Shown in pieces: positions 34,863 to 42,066 of a stretch of 64,000 nt of DNA. Within the stretch, counting starts at the first letter, position 1, and each line of letters starts with the position of its first letter. The stretch spans positions 62,001 through 126,000 of the forward strand of contig NZ_JACRSQ010000005.1 in NCBI RefSeq assembly GCF_014384895.1. Reading direction: 5' to 3'. The stretch is from Bianquea renquensis (GTDB taxonomy: Bacteria; Bacillota; Clostridia; Lachnospirales; Bianqueaceae). The position numbers and the translations under genes were made by a program. The notes below the pieces were generated by a model that did no database searches, was not told the origin of the DNA, and saw nothing but the letters and a program-made list of their open reading frames with translations.

Positions 34863-37136
34863 TTATTTGGCTTCTTGTATCACGACCCGCAATTCATGAT
34901 CCCCAATGGCGTCAGCCTGAAGACACAGAATTCCCGATTTAGCAGGGCCGCACCAGCCTTCGTATGAAACCGTGGCCTCTGCGGGCTGGCCGTTGAGAGT
35001 CACAGTGCCGGTGGCATTCAGACCGTAGAGTTTAATTTGATAGCGACGGTTAGCGGTCTGTCCCTCGAATTGGCCGCATCTCGGGCCGATGGTGACCAAG
35101 GTTTTGGAATCATGGCGGACCGCCGTTATGGCGGTCGTGGCGAACGCGCCGTTGAGATGGCGGTTGGATTCTCCATCGTCTTCATAGAGAACAAAGCAGC
35201 TTTTTTCCCGTGAAGGGTAAATATTTAAAACGAGTTCCTCCGTGGTGCTTGTCTCCACGCTGTCCCTGGCAGCCCAAGTTGGAATGATGGCCCCTTCCTT
35301 GATGAACAGCGCGCCTCCGGCGTGGGAGGGGTAGACTACGTCGAGCTGCTGTCCACCTTCTTCGATGCTCTCGTCAGTCCAAGCGTCGATCCAGCGGCCG
35401 CTAGGAAGAGTGATTTCCTTACAGAAGGCACCCACGAGAAGGAATTCGCCGAACATATACTGGTGAAGTAGGGTATCCACCTGTTCCAATTCAGGATAGA
35501 CGAGAGACATGGCCCGCATAACAGGAAATCCTGTGGTTGAGGCCTGATGCGCTGCGGTATAAATATAGGGGATCAGCTGATTGCGGAGAGTTGCGTAGAA
35601 TCGAAATGTCTCCTTCAACGGTTTTGTCAGAAACCAGGGATGCCTCCAGTACGCCCAGCTGGAGAGCTGGGACCAGGTCTGAAAGAACCCGCAGTGGATA
35701 CCTTCCGCTGTGAAAACATCCATATCACAGCTTGTGTTAGAGTGGCCAGAAAGACCATGGTTTAGCATGGAAACCAGGGACTTAGGGCCGCCTCCTGTGT
35801 CGCCAGCCCAGGTGGCACTAAAACGCTGTATGCCGGTGTATCCACCTGAGCTATAGATCATGCTTCTTCGGCCAGTGTACGCTTCAAAGCCAAGGCTCAT
35901 CTGTTTATTCAGGATTGCGGGGTAGAGGTTGTGCATCTCCTCATCGCACATACCATTTCCCCACATCCGGTCCGGATGCTCATTGACCTGGTAGGCGCCA
36001 TCAAGCTTGAAGGCACAGGCGCCCTGATCCACAAATTTTTGCAGGTGCTGGAACCAGGGTTCCTCAGGCTTTGTGATCTTGTCCATTTTCAGGGCGCCGT
36101 GGCCAAAATGTTCATCCTTTTCAAAGTCGTCCTCATGGAAGGTTGGCGAATTGTCCGTGGAGTCGTAGCGATTGTTTCCCAGAAGAGCCTCCTCGTAAAA
36201 GCTCAGGTCATAATCACAGCAGAGCCACAGGCTCAGGCGAAATCCCAACCGCCTGGCGGCGCTGATGAATGTTTCCGGCGCATTGGGGGCCCAAGGGGGA
36301 AGATAAAACCGGTGGGAATCCCAGTTTTTCTCCGTGGTGGTGTCATAGTACTGGCTCATCCATCCCGGCTCCAGCCCGATGATGTCGCAGGGAATCTCTT
36401 CTCTGCGGAAGTTGAGGCAGTCATCCAGCATATCTTTGGCGGAAGCTTGCTGATTGCACACAAAAGTCAGGCCATAGGCCCATATAGGCAGGAGCTTCGG
36501 TTTTCCGGTCACGTCAGTGTAAGCGTTGAGAATCGCCCCGTAATCCTCGCCGGTAAACAGATAAAAATCCAATTCTCCGTGGCGTCCCCAAAAGCGAAGG
36601 ACATCGGGAACATCACAGCCGGCATCGATGTAATGCTTCCATGTGGTATTGAGCAAGATGCCGTAGCCTTTCGAGCTCATCAGGAATGGAATGGGGACAT
36701 AGCTGGCCACGTTACAGACCCACATCTTCTTTTTAAAGCCCCGGCGTTGAATGCATTCCCGGTTGACATCCCCCATGCCATACAGCCGTTCGTCCTCCGT
36801 GAGGCGAAATTGAACATCGAACCCTACTTTCTGTGAATTGCGGGGTGGTTTTGCGCTCTGGAGCAGAACCTTCCCGCTGGCGTCAAAGAGCATCAGGCTG
36901 CCATCTTTCTTTTGAAAGTGGAGTTTCGCTTTTCCCGTAGTCAGGGTAAGCGCATCCGCTGCCTCTTCGACCTTGAGGGGGAATGTCACCGCGGGTTCTT
37001 GTATAATGGAATAGCGGTTCAGCGCGGATTCCGGATCTCCTTCCTTCTGGATGCGAATGCGAAAGCATTGTTCCGACACGGCGGTGACCACTGCCGACTC
37101 ACCGCCTAGCAAGGAATAGTGAAAAATAGATTCCAT
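34863..37136 (-). CDS. Glycoside hydrolase family 31 alpha-glycosidase
   Basis: 757-aa retaining alpha-glucosidase/alpha-xylosidase-type enzyme. An N-terminal beta-sandwich (VGFDVQFRLTEDERLYGMG) precedes the TIM barrel with ADVFTAEG-like and CAFKLDGAYQVNEH segments (nucleophile Asp), IYSSGGYTGIQRF, the acid/base region ATWAGDTGGGPKSL, and C-terminal beta domains (VLYEDDGESNRHL). The start at 37136 follows TTAGGAGATAATCAG. No signal peptide, so likely cytoplasmic, acting on transported oligosaccharides. FKLDG rather than WIDMNE at the nucleophile suggests specificity different from classic maltases. Confidence 0.9.
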   Translation of the reverse strand: MESIFHYSLLGGESAVVTAVSEQCFRIRIQKEGDPESALNRYSIIQEPAVTFPLKVEEAADALTLTTGKAKLHFQKKDGSLMLFDASGKVLLQSAKPPRNSQKVGFDVQFRLTEDERLYGMGDVNRECIQRRGFKKKMWVCNVASYVPIPFLMSSKGYGILLNTTWKHYIDAGCDVPDVLRFWGRHGELDFYLFTGEDYGAILNAYTDVTGKPKLLPIWAYGLTFVCNQQASAKDMLDDCLNFRREEIPCDIIGLEPGWMSQYYDTTTEKNWDSHRFYLPPWAPNAPETFISAARRLGFRLSLWLCCDYDLSFYEEALLGNNRYDSTDNSPTFHEDDFEKDEHFGHGALKMDKITKPEEPWFQHLQKFVDQGACAFKLDGAYQVNEHPDRMWGNGMCDEEMHNLYPAILNKQMSLGFEAYTGRRSMIYSSGGYTGIQRFSATWAGDTGGGPKSLVSMLNHGLSGHSNTSCDMDVFTAEGIHCGFFQTWSQLSSWAYWRHPWFLTKPLKETFRFYATLRNQLIPYIYTAAHQASTTGFPVMRAMSLVYPELEQVDTLLHQYMFGEFLLVGAFCKEITLPSGRWIDAWTDESIEEGGQQLDVVYPSHAGGALFIKEGAIIPTWAARDSVETSTTEELVLNIYPSREKSCFVLYEDDGESNRHLNGAFATTAITAVRHDSKTLVTIGPRCGQFEGQTANRRYQIKLYGLNATGTVTLNGQPAEATVSYEGWCGPAKSGILCLQADAIGDHELRVVIQEAK

Positions 37137-37179
37137 CTGATTATCTCCTAACTGTAATCCATTGGTTGTGATGGGTCCT

Positions 37180-37208
37180 ATTATACTTTGGACGATGGGA
37201 AAAAGCAA
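37180..37208 (-). promoter_or_regulatory. Promoter of the GH31 gene
   Basis: On the minus strand TTGCTT (37208-37203), a 17-bp spacer and TATAAT (37185-37180), 44 bp before the start codon. Confidence 0.75.
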
Positions 37209-37263
37209 TCGTTCCGGCTGAAAAATACAGTGTTGTATTTTGGAATCTCACCGCCGTACAACA

Positions 37264-37314
37264 ACAGAGGCTGACGCAAAACAGAATGAATTCTTGTTTT
37301 GCGTCAGCCTCTGT
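37264..37314. terminator. Long perfect hairpin between GH31 and the NifX-like gene
   Basis: ACAGAGGCTGACGCAAAACA and its exact reverse complement TGTTTTGCGTCAGCCTCTGT flank an 11-base centre that itself can partly pair. It lies downstream of the minus-strand NifX-like gene and upstream of the GH31 promoter, so it most likely ends NifX-like transcription. No strong T-tract. Confidence 0.65.
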
Positions 37315-37349
37315 CGGACTATGGAGGAAAAGGTACAGCTGTCAGCTCG

Positions 37350-37742
37350 TCAATGGGAACAGGTATGGCCGTGGCAATGGCCTTCGCGGTGATCATGGTG
37401 GTGATGGCATTGGGTGTCAGGGTCATACTGCAAGGTTCCGCTGATAAACGCCTGAACCTGTTGGTCGGCGTCCCCGTGCACACCAGGGTACAATGTGATG
37501 CCAGCGCTGGCCAGCGCCTCTCGAGCGCCACCGCCAATCCCACCGCACAGCAGGACGGTTACGCCGTGGTTTTTCAGAAATTCAGCGAGAGCGCCGTGCC
37601 CGCTTCCGCTGGCGTCCAGAATTTGACTCGTCTGCAGGGATGAACCCTTAACCTCATAGACTTTAAATTGTTGGCAGTGTCCAAAATGTTGAAACACTTG
37701 GCCGTCTTCGTAGGAAACTGCAATTTTCAATTTACTCTCCAT
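37350..37742 (-). CDS. NifX/NifB-associated (dinitrogenase Fe-Mo cofactor-like) domain protein
   Basis: 130-aa protein with the RNase-H-like metal-cluster-binding fold of the NifX/NafY family: KIAVSYEDGQVFQHFGHCQQ at the N-terminus, EFLKNHGVTVLLCGGIGGGA and the terminal loop with ASAGITLYPG. A histidine-rich tail (HHHHDHREGHCHGHTCSH) probably binds metal. No nitrogenase genes are nearby; in fermentative Clostridia such proteins are thought to bind Fe-S or other metal clusters, with no firm function. Start at 37742 fits the domain; an upstream in-frame start at 37793 would fall in an inverted repeat. Confidence 0.8.
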   Translation of the reverse strand: MESKLKIAVSYEDGQVFQHFGHCQQFKVYEVKGSSLQTSQILDASGSGHGALAEFLKNHGVTVLLCGGIGGGAREALASAGITLYPGVHGDADQQVQAFISGTLQYDPDTQCHHHHDHREGHCHGHTCSH

Positions 37743-37763
37743 TTCTGCGCTGCATTTGTAACA

Positions 37764-37797
37764 TAGTTTGTGTCGAGCAGCGCAAAGACACAAACTA
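37764..37797. repeat. Inverted repeat upstream of the NifX-like gene
   Basis: TAGTTTGTGTC at 37764-37774 and GACACAAACTA at 37787-37797 are perfect reverse complements separated by 12 bases, 22-55 bp before the NifX-like start. It could be an operator or an mRNA hairpin; no regulator can be named. Confidence 0.6.
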
Positions 37798-37950
37798 ACA
37801 GTGATATTCGCCGCTGGAATGATGCCGGCAGTTGGACCATGTCAAGGTGGCACATATATTTGGAGAAAGTACCCATGGCGATGCAACAATCTACAAGGTA
37901 GAAGAAGAGATGGTCAATATTCTATGAGACATCTATTTCTAATCCAAAAT

Positions 37951-39036
37951 TTACCGCTCCGTCTCAACAAGTAAAGTATCAAGGTATTCATTTAGTAGGG
38001 GTTTCGCCCTACGAAAATAAGAAGGATTAATACGGTAATAAACCTCAGCTCCCTTTTTCTTAATTCGAATAATGACGAGTTCAGATGAGAGATCCTCTAC
38101 ATACCTTGATATAGATGTTCTCGCGAGGTTGAGTTTTCGTGACAATTGGGATATTGTCATATCGCGAAACCGTAATTCGTGGAGTATGTCAAGCTTAACC
38201 TCATGGCCTAGCGAAATCAAAACCGAAGTAGCCGACATGAAGTCATAGTTAACGGCTTGTAAATGCCGCAAAACAGAGCAGACATCACACCCTATTAGGA
38301 ATGCATATCGATGTATGGTAGAATTATATGTACGCATAATCAAATATTTATGAAGATAGCAGACGGAATAAGTTTGTGCTTCAAACTTGCCAAGGTCACG
38401 CATCTTGTCGGGGTTACATCGTCTGACGATAGCTTGATTGTCTTCGGATATAAACTCCTGGATGACATGGCGCGTTTCCTCTTTTTGTCGATTGTGAAGC
38501 GACTCGATTGGAATCCGCAATTGGTTGAGATAGGCAATTAATTTCTGAACGAGCGCAGAGAAATGGTAAAACATAAAAGTAAAATGCTCGATGTCCACCC
38601 GTTTGCTGAGTAGGGCTAAAGCGTGCCCGATGCTTTCGCCATTTCGCCGGTGTATGTCATCAATCGATACGATATCCTTAAAATCGGATAAATAGTAAGA
38701 AAAAACGAAATATTTGAAAGTAAGAGTATGGGTTACCTTGTGAATAAAAGAGTCAATAGTATCTTCAAATAAATCAAAATTGGAATGAAAGAACTCGGAA
38801 AGGACGCAAGTGTTATGATTATACAAAAAGAAAAAGGGGTATAAGCAATCAGGGGGATCGAGTTTAGTCTTAGCTCTTCGAAGATCGTCATAGTAAGAGA
38901 ACGAAGTTTCGATATTAAATCCATTATTCTGATAGTCAGTCTCGATAGTTTTTCTATTGAAGTAAAATATGTTATAGAATATCATATCATAAAAGATTCC
39001 AGCATCTTCATTTATATGCAAGATTACCCACTCCAA
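37951..39036 (-). CDS. Unrecognised 361-aa protein with C-terminal ArsR-type winged helix
   Basis: The C-terminal 80-90 residues form a winged-helix domain of ArsR type (GHEVKLDILHELRFRDMTIS, QLSRKLNLARTSISRYVEDL, IRIKKKGAEVYYRINPSYF). The preceding 270 residues are not recognised: they are rich in Phe/Tyr and predicted helices (FYDMIFYNIFYFNRKTIETD, YYLSDFKDIVSIDD) without clear membrane segments or metal-site cysteines. Possibly a sensor or protein-interaction domain. The gene is AT-rich relative to its neighbours and begins an accessory patch, which suggests lateral gain. It is single, with 240 bp to the next gene. Confidence 0.7.
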   Translation of the reverse strand: MEWVILHINEDAGIFYDMIFYNIFYFNRKTIETDYQNNGFNIETSFSYYDDLRRAKTKLDPPDCLYPFFFLYNHNTCVLSEFFHSNFDLFEDTIDSFIHKVTHTLTFKYFVFSYYLSDFKDIVSIDDIHRRNGESIGHALALLSKRVDIEHFTFMFYHFSALVQKLIAYLNQLRIPIESLHNRQKEETRHVIQEFISEDNQAIVRRCNPDKMRDLGKFEAQTYSVCYLHKYLIMRTYNSTIHRYAFLIGCDVCSVLRHLQAVNYDFMSATSVLISLGHEVKLDILHELRFRDMTISQLSRKLNLARTSISRYVEDLSSELVIIRIKKKGAEVYYRINPSYFRRAKPLLNEYLDTLLVETER

Positions 39037-39241
39037 TCTGCAAAATATATCCTAAGATTATCACAAATATGTGAATAATGCAAGAGGATTAACAAATTTT
39101 ATAGTGAAGGGGAAATATTGCTGAATGTGTAGAAAAAAGCTCCCCTTTAGAGGCACGTAGTCAGCCGTTCTTGGTTCAGAACCAGGGTTGTAACAGCGCT
39201 TCTGACATTTAAACACAGAAACGGGTAGATTTATACCCATA

Positions 39242-39278
39242 GAAAAAGAACCCCCCATTTGGAGCTCTGAGAGGGGTT
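39242..39278 (-). terminator. Terminator of Uma2 copy 1
   Basis: On the minus strand AACCCC ... GGGGTT forms a stem right after the stop, followed by CTTTTTCT. The same GGGGTTA block begins the other Uma2 3' ends. Confidence 0.6.
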
Positions 39279-39828
39279 ATGCAAGGTCTAGCTGGGTGAA
39301 GTCGATGCGGAGGTCTGCTAGGGTGTGAACTTTGATCGTGTCGCGGAAGGTATAGACTGCCGGGGTCAGCTCTTCCATCAGACGGTACGTGGTAATTGTC
39401 TCATTCATGGGGTTGACGATCCAATATTCTTTCACACCATGTTCCGCATATAGGGGAAGCTTTGTCAGGTAATCCCGGTGTGCGGTGCTGGGGCTTACAA
39501 CCTCGATAATCCAGTCAGGGGCACCGATGCAGCCCTTCTTGGTGATCTTATTTCGATCGCAGATGACCATCAAGTCAGGCTGGACAATGTTGGGCGTGTC
39601 CTCCTCTTGGTGCTGGAAATAAACGTCAAATGGAGCCGAGAACACTTCACAAGTCTTTCCTTTTAAATACCCGTATACGGTATATTGAAGGAAATTAAGA
39701 ATCCGTTGGTGTGTGGCACTCGGTCCAGCCATATAGTAAATTTCGCCGTCGATCAGTTCCACTCGTACGTCTTCGCCCAGGGCTTCCCAGTCGGCTAAGG
39801 TTGCTTTCTTGGTTTCGTATAGTGACAA
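39277..39828 (-). CDS. Uma2 family (DUF820) PD-(D/E)XK nuclease-fold protein, copy 1
   Basis: 183-aa protein starting at TTG 39828 behind AGGAGGTG. It has the Uma2 layout: YETKKATLADWEALGEDVRV start, VELIDGEIYYMAGPSATHQR, the catalytic-type IVQPDLMVICDRNK (Asp), WIIEVVSPST (Glu) and TKLPLYAEHGVKEYWIVNP (Lys, GVxEYW) motifs. Members are proposed restriction-like nucleases, function unproved. It is one of three paralogues in 3 kb; the last ~90 bp are nearly identical among all three, implying recent duplication or gene conversion. Upstream lies a decayed ribbon-helix-helix gene instead of an intact partner. Confidence 0.88.
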   Translation of the reverse strand: MSLYETKKATLADWEALGEDVRVELIDGEIYYMAGPSATHQRILNFLQYTVYGYLKGKTCEVFSAPFDVYFQHQEEDTPNIVQPDLMVICDRNKITKKGCIGAPDWIIEVVSPSTAHRDYLTKLPLYAEHGVKEYWIVNPMNETITTYRLMEELTPAVYTFRDTIKVHTLADLRIDFTQLDLA

Positions 39829-39842
39829 TGGGGGTTCACCTC

Positions 39843-39951
39843 CTATTCCTTAGTATTGCGTTTCATGGCCTCATCTATGGCACGATTCTGCGTGGAATTT
39901 GATTTTGTCCTTTTGTCCTTTTTCCATCCTCAACTTGACTTCATCATCCAT
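39843..39951 (-). pseudogene. Decayed ribbon-helix-helix gene before Uma2 copy 1
   Basis: From ATG 39951 the frame reads DEVKLRMEKGQKDKIKFHAE, matching EDVRIRVPKGQKAIIKAHAE of the intact RHH gene at 42067-42285, then stops early. The adjacent +1 frame reads RAIDEAMKRNTKE and ends with TAG at 39843, matching the intact gene's RAIDETMERDNEE end. About ten central residues and the frame have been lost. So this is a deleted paralogue that once preceded Uma2 copy 1 in the same arrangement as copy 3. Confidence 0.7.
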
Positions 39952-39962
39952 TGTGACACTAT

Positions 39963-40006
39963 TATATCATGTCTGTATATCGGGGGCAATATACAGACAT
40001 GATATA
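39963..40006. repeat. 18-bp perfect inverted repeat in front of the RHH remnant
   Basis: TTATATCATGTCTGTATA(T) at 39963-39980 and its reverse complement at 39989-40006, separated by CGGGGGCA. It sits 12-55 bp upstream of the remnant's start, the expected operator/promoter position. A direct repeat TCTTGGTTCAGAACCAGGG (39168-39187 region and 40075-40093 region) also flanks this block. Confidence 0.75.
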
Positions 40007-40124
40007 GGAGCGGAGGCAGAATTGTACACCACCCTGCGCAGCCGGAAGAAAACCAGAAGCAAACAAACCGCCGCTCTTGGTTCAGAACCAGGGATTTATA
40101 CCCAAAGAAAAAAACCATTTGGAG

Positions 40125-40211
40125 CTCTGAGAGGGGTTATGCAAGGTCTAGCTGGGTGAAGTCGATGTTGAGGTCTGCTAGGGTGTGAACTTTGATTGTG
40201 TCGCGGAAGGT
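40125..40211. repeat. Near-identical 87-bp 3' end shared by the three Uma2 genes (middle copy)
   Basis: The stretch from CTCTGAGAGGGGTTA through GTGTCGCGGAAGGT occurs at 39265-39351, 40125-40211 and 41490-41576 with only a few base differences, while upstream coding sequence is more diverged. It spans the stop codon and terminator region, so conservation is at DNA level. Confidence 0.85.
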
Positions 40212-40688
40212 GTAGACTGTTGGAAAGATATCCTGATCAGCCAGATGGTAGACGGTGATCGTTTCTCTGTCGGGGTTGACAATCCAGTATTCTTTGACGC
40301 CGTGGCGCAGATATAAACTTAATTTCGTAACGTAATCATGGGCCATGTTCCCAGGACTGACAATCTCAATAATCCAAGTCGGAGCTCCTTCACAACCGCG
40401 GGTGGACAGCTTATCTCTGTCGCAAATAACGCTGATATCTGGCTCTACAGCGTCGGTCGTTCCATCTTCATTGTGGAGATAGACACCGAAGGGAGCGGGA
40501 TAGACCTTACAGGGCTTGCCCTCGAGATAAGACGCGATTTTTAAATGTAAAAAGCTTACACTTGCTTGATGCTTCCGGCTGGGCGGAGCCATGTAGTAAA
40601 TCTCACCGTCGATCAGTTCTGCCCGGACATCTTCGCCCAGGGCCTCCCAGTCGGCTAAGGTTGCTTTTTTGGATTCGTGCAATGGCAT
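40137..40688 (-). CDS. Uma2 family (DUF820) PD-(D/E)XK nuclease-fold protein, copy 2
   Basis: 183 aa from ATG 40688, which follows GGAGGTG. Motifs: HESKKATLADWEALGEDVRA, ELIDGEIYYMAPPSRKHQAS, AVEPDISVICDRDK, WIIEIVSPGNMAHDYVTK and YLRHGVKEYWIVNPDRE. The catalytic-type Asp, Glu and Lys are retained. This copy is the most diverged of the three in its middle part (APPSRKHQ, EPDISV). The frame stays open upstream through a coiled-coil peptide (see 40689-40835), so a longer fusion product is possible if translation starts there. Confidence 0.87.
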   Translation of the reverse strand: MPLHESKKATLADWEALGEDVRAELIDGEIYYMAPPSRKHQASVSFLHLKIASYLEGKPCKVYPAPFGVYLHNEDGTTDAVEPDISVICDRDKLSTRGCEGAPTWIIEIVSPGNMAHDYVTKLSLYLRHGVKEYWIVNPDRETITVYHLADQDIFPTVYTFRDTIKVHTLADLNIDFTQLDLA

Positions 40689-40835
40689 GGGGTTCACCTC
40701 CACTTCATCAAGGATTAGGCTGTCCATTGCCTTTAGCTCTGCGGTGTCTTTCATGTGCTGCCGCCTAAGGGCCTTCATTTCAGATTCCACAGAGTCTAGC
40801 TTCTCTAGAATTAGGTCTAGCTTTTCGCTGTCTGT
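40689..40835 (-). other. Coiled-coil peptide fused in frame ahead of Uma2 copy 2, start codon eroded
   Basis: Between the XRE gene and Uma2 copy 2 the minus strand encodes, without a stop, TDSEKLDLILEKLDSVESEM, KALRRQHMKDTAELKAMDSL and ILDEVEVNP before the Uma2 ATG. The heptad-like LxxILxKLxxV pattern is coiled coil. A GAAGGTGAACC ribosome site precedes ATA ACA GAC, where an ATG would be expected, so the start seems lost (ATA), or a downstream GTG at 40790 is used. It looks like a small partner gene whose stop was lost into Uma2. Confidence 0.5.
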
Positions 40836-40852
40836 TATGGATGGTTCACCTT

Positions 40853-41065
40853 CTATTTTTCATCTGAGATGTATTCCATAAAGTCCCCGGGTTGGCAGTC
40901 TAAAAGATTGCAGACGGTTTCAATGTTTTTCCAGGAAATAGGCTTCCCTTCTCGTAACGATTGTATAACTCCTTCCGCCAGAAGTTTTTCCTTGCGTAAG
41001 ACAGTGGTGTTATAGCCCTTTTCTTTTATAGCGGCAAGCACGTCTATTTTATAGACAAGTGGCAA
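40853..41065 (-). CDS. XRE-family helix-turn-helix regulator
   Basis: 70-aa Cro/CI-type protein: YKIDVLAAIKEKGYNTTVLR, KEKLLAEGVIQSLREGKPIS (recognition helix region) and NIETVCNLLDCQPGDFMEYI. The start TTG 41065 is chosen since AAAGGGGGG lies just upstream and family members begin three residues before YKID. It is transcribed from a promoter whose spacer overlaps the first of three repeated operators (41125-41213), so it probably represses itself. It is followed by the coiled-coil/Uma2 copy 2 unit on the same strand. Confidence 0.85.
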   Translation of the reverse strand: MPLVYKIDVLAAIKEKGYNTTVLRKEKLLAEGVIQSLREGKPISWKNIETVCNLLDCQPGDFMEYISDEK

Positions 41066-41111
41066 GCGTGCCCCCCCTTTACTGATAGTATAGATCGCTT
41101 CTACTGTATCC

Positions 41112-41140
41112 AGTATAGCACATGAATACACAGAAATCAA
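41112..41140 (-). promoter_or_regulatory. Promoter of the XRE gene
   Basis: Minus strand TTGATT (41140-41135), 17-bp spacer, TATACT (41117-41112). The first operator copy (from 41125) lies inside the spacer and -35 element. Confidence 0.7.
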
Positions 41141-41213
41141 TGTATAATATGCACAAATTAATACACAGAATTTAGTGTATTAAATCAATTAAAATACACA
41201 GATATCTGTGCTA
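41125..41213. promoter_or_regulatory. Three repeated operators between divergent XRE genes
   Basis: AATACACAGA occurs at 41125, 41160 and 41193, each starting an imperfect palindrome: ATACACAGAAATCAATGTAT, ATACACAGAATTTAGTGTAT and ATACACAGATATCTGTGCTA (the last with a perfect 14-bp core CACAGATATCTGTG at 41197-41210). Spacing is 35 and 33 bp, about three helical turns, as in phage-type Cro/CI operators. The outer copies overlap the promoters of the two flanking genes. Confidence 0.75.
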
Positions 41214-41245
41214 TGATAGTATCATCAAAGACAGGGAGGCACCCA

Positions 41246-41409
41246 AAGACGACGCGCAGGGATTACACAATAAAGCGGTTGGCAAACTAGCCGAAGTGTC
41301 AAGGCTAACTGTATCCGCTGTAAAGAATGGCCGGTCATGCTCTGACGATACAGGCTGGAAGATAGCAGCGGCCTTAGATGTGGACTTGGCAGAAATCTTA
41401 GAGGATTAA
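41246..41409 (+). pseudogene. Decayed divergent XRE-type HTH gene
   Basis: After GGGAGG the plus strand reads KTTRRDYTIK without an ATG, then runs into a stop, while the -1 frame continues as KAVGKLAEVSRLTVSAVKNG and SDDTGWKIAAALDVDLAEIL up to TAA at 41407-41409. Together these form a standard short XRE protein broken by a one-base deletion in the AAA run at 41272-41274 and by loss of the start codon. It faces away from the intact XRE gene across the triple operator. Confidence 0.7.
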
Positions 41410-41470
41410 GGGTATTCACTATCTGCCCACTTGTAATCGGCTCTTTGACAACCGACGTCCCCATACCAAA

Positions 41471-41491
41471 GAAAAGCCCCTTCACGGGGCT
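41471..41491 (-). terminator. Terminator of Uma2 copy 3
   Basis: Minus strand AGCCCC-GTGAA-GGGGCT followed by TTTCTTT, right after the gene. Confidence 0.7.
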
Positions 41492-41501
41492 CTGAGAGGG
41501 G

Positions 41502-42056
41502 TTATGCAAGGTCTAGCTGGGTGAAGTCAATGCTGAGGTCCGCTAGGGTGTGAACTTTGATCGTGTCGCGGAAGGTGTAGGCTTCTGGGGAAATGTCTTG
41601 GTCCGCCAGATGGTAGACGGTGATCGCTTCTCTGTCGGGGTTGACAATCCAGTATTCTTTGACGCCGTATTCCGCGTAAAGGTTTAGCTTTGTCAAGTAG
41701 TCCCGTCTTGATGTGCTAGGGCTCACGATCTCTATAATCCATGTGGGGGCGCCTATGCAACCCTTCTTTGTGATCTTATCACGATCACAGATGACCATAA
41801 GGTCAGGTTGAACGATGTTGGGCGTATCCTCGTCTTCGTGCTGGAGGTAAACATCGAAGGGAGCAGTAAATACTTCGCAGGCCTTGCCCTCTAAATAATT
41901 TCCGATTTTTCGGGTTAGAAATGTGCTGATTCGTTGATGGTTAGCACTAGGACCGGCCAAGTTGTAGATCTCGCCATCGATCAGTTCAGCCCGAACATCT
42001 TCGCCCAGGGCTTCCCAGTCGGCTAAAATTGCTTTCTTGGATTCGTGTAATGGCAT
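41502..42056 (-). CDS. Uma2 family (DUF820) PD-(D/E)XK nuclease-fold protein, copy 3
   Basis: 184 aa from ATG 42056 after AGGAGGAATCCC. It carries HESKKAILADWEALGEDVRA, ELIDGEIYNLAGPSANHQRI, IVQPDLMVICDRDK, WIIEIVSPSTSRRDYLTK and YAEYGVKEYWIVNPDRE with the putative Asp-Glu-Lys catalytic set intact. It is closest to copy 1 in the middle region and to copy 2 near both ends, indicating mosaic exchange between copies. It is 10 bp downstream of an intact ribbon-helix-helix gene and probably forms a two-gene operon with it. Confidence 0.88.
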   Translation of the reverse strand: MPLHESKKAILADWEALGEDVRAELIDGEIYNLAGPSANHQRISTFLTRKIGNYLEGKACEVFTAPFDVYLQHEDEDTPNIVQPDLMVICDRDKITKKGCIGAPTWIIEIVSPSTSRRDYLTKLNLYAEYGVKEYWIVNPDREAITVYHLADQDISPEAYTFRDTIKVHTLADLSIDFTQLDLA

Positions 42057-42066
42057 GGGATTCCTC

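Noticed and set aside
35931..36836. 301-codon open frame on the plus strand
   Set aside because: Lies wholly antisense to the GH31 gene, whose motifs are clear; no ribosome site and no protein-like motifs.
37350..37742. Part of a nitrogen-fixation locus
   Set aside because: No nif structural or cofactor genes around; the NifX-like domain is common alone in fermenters.
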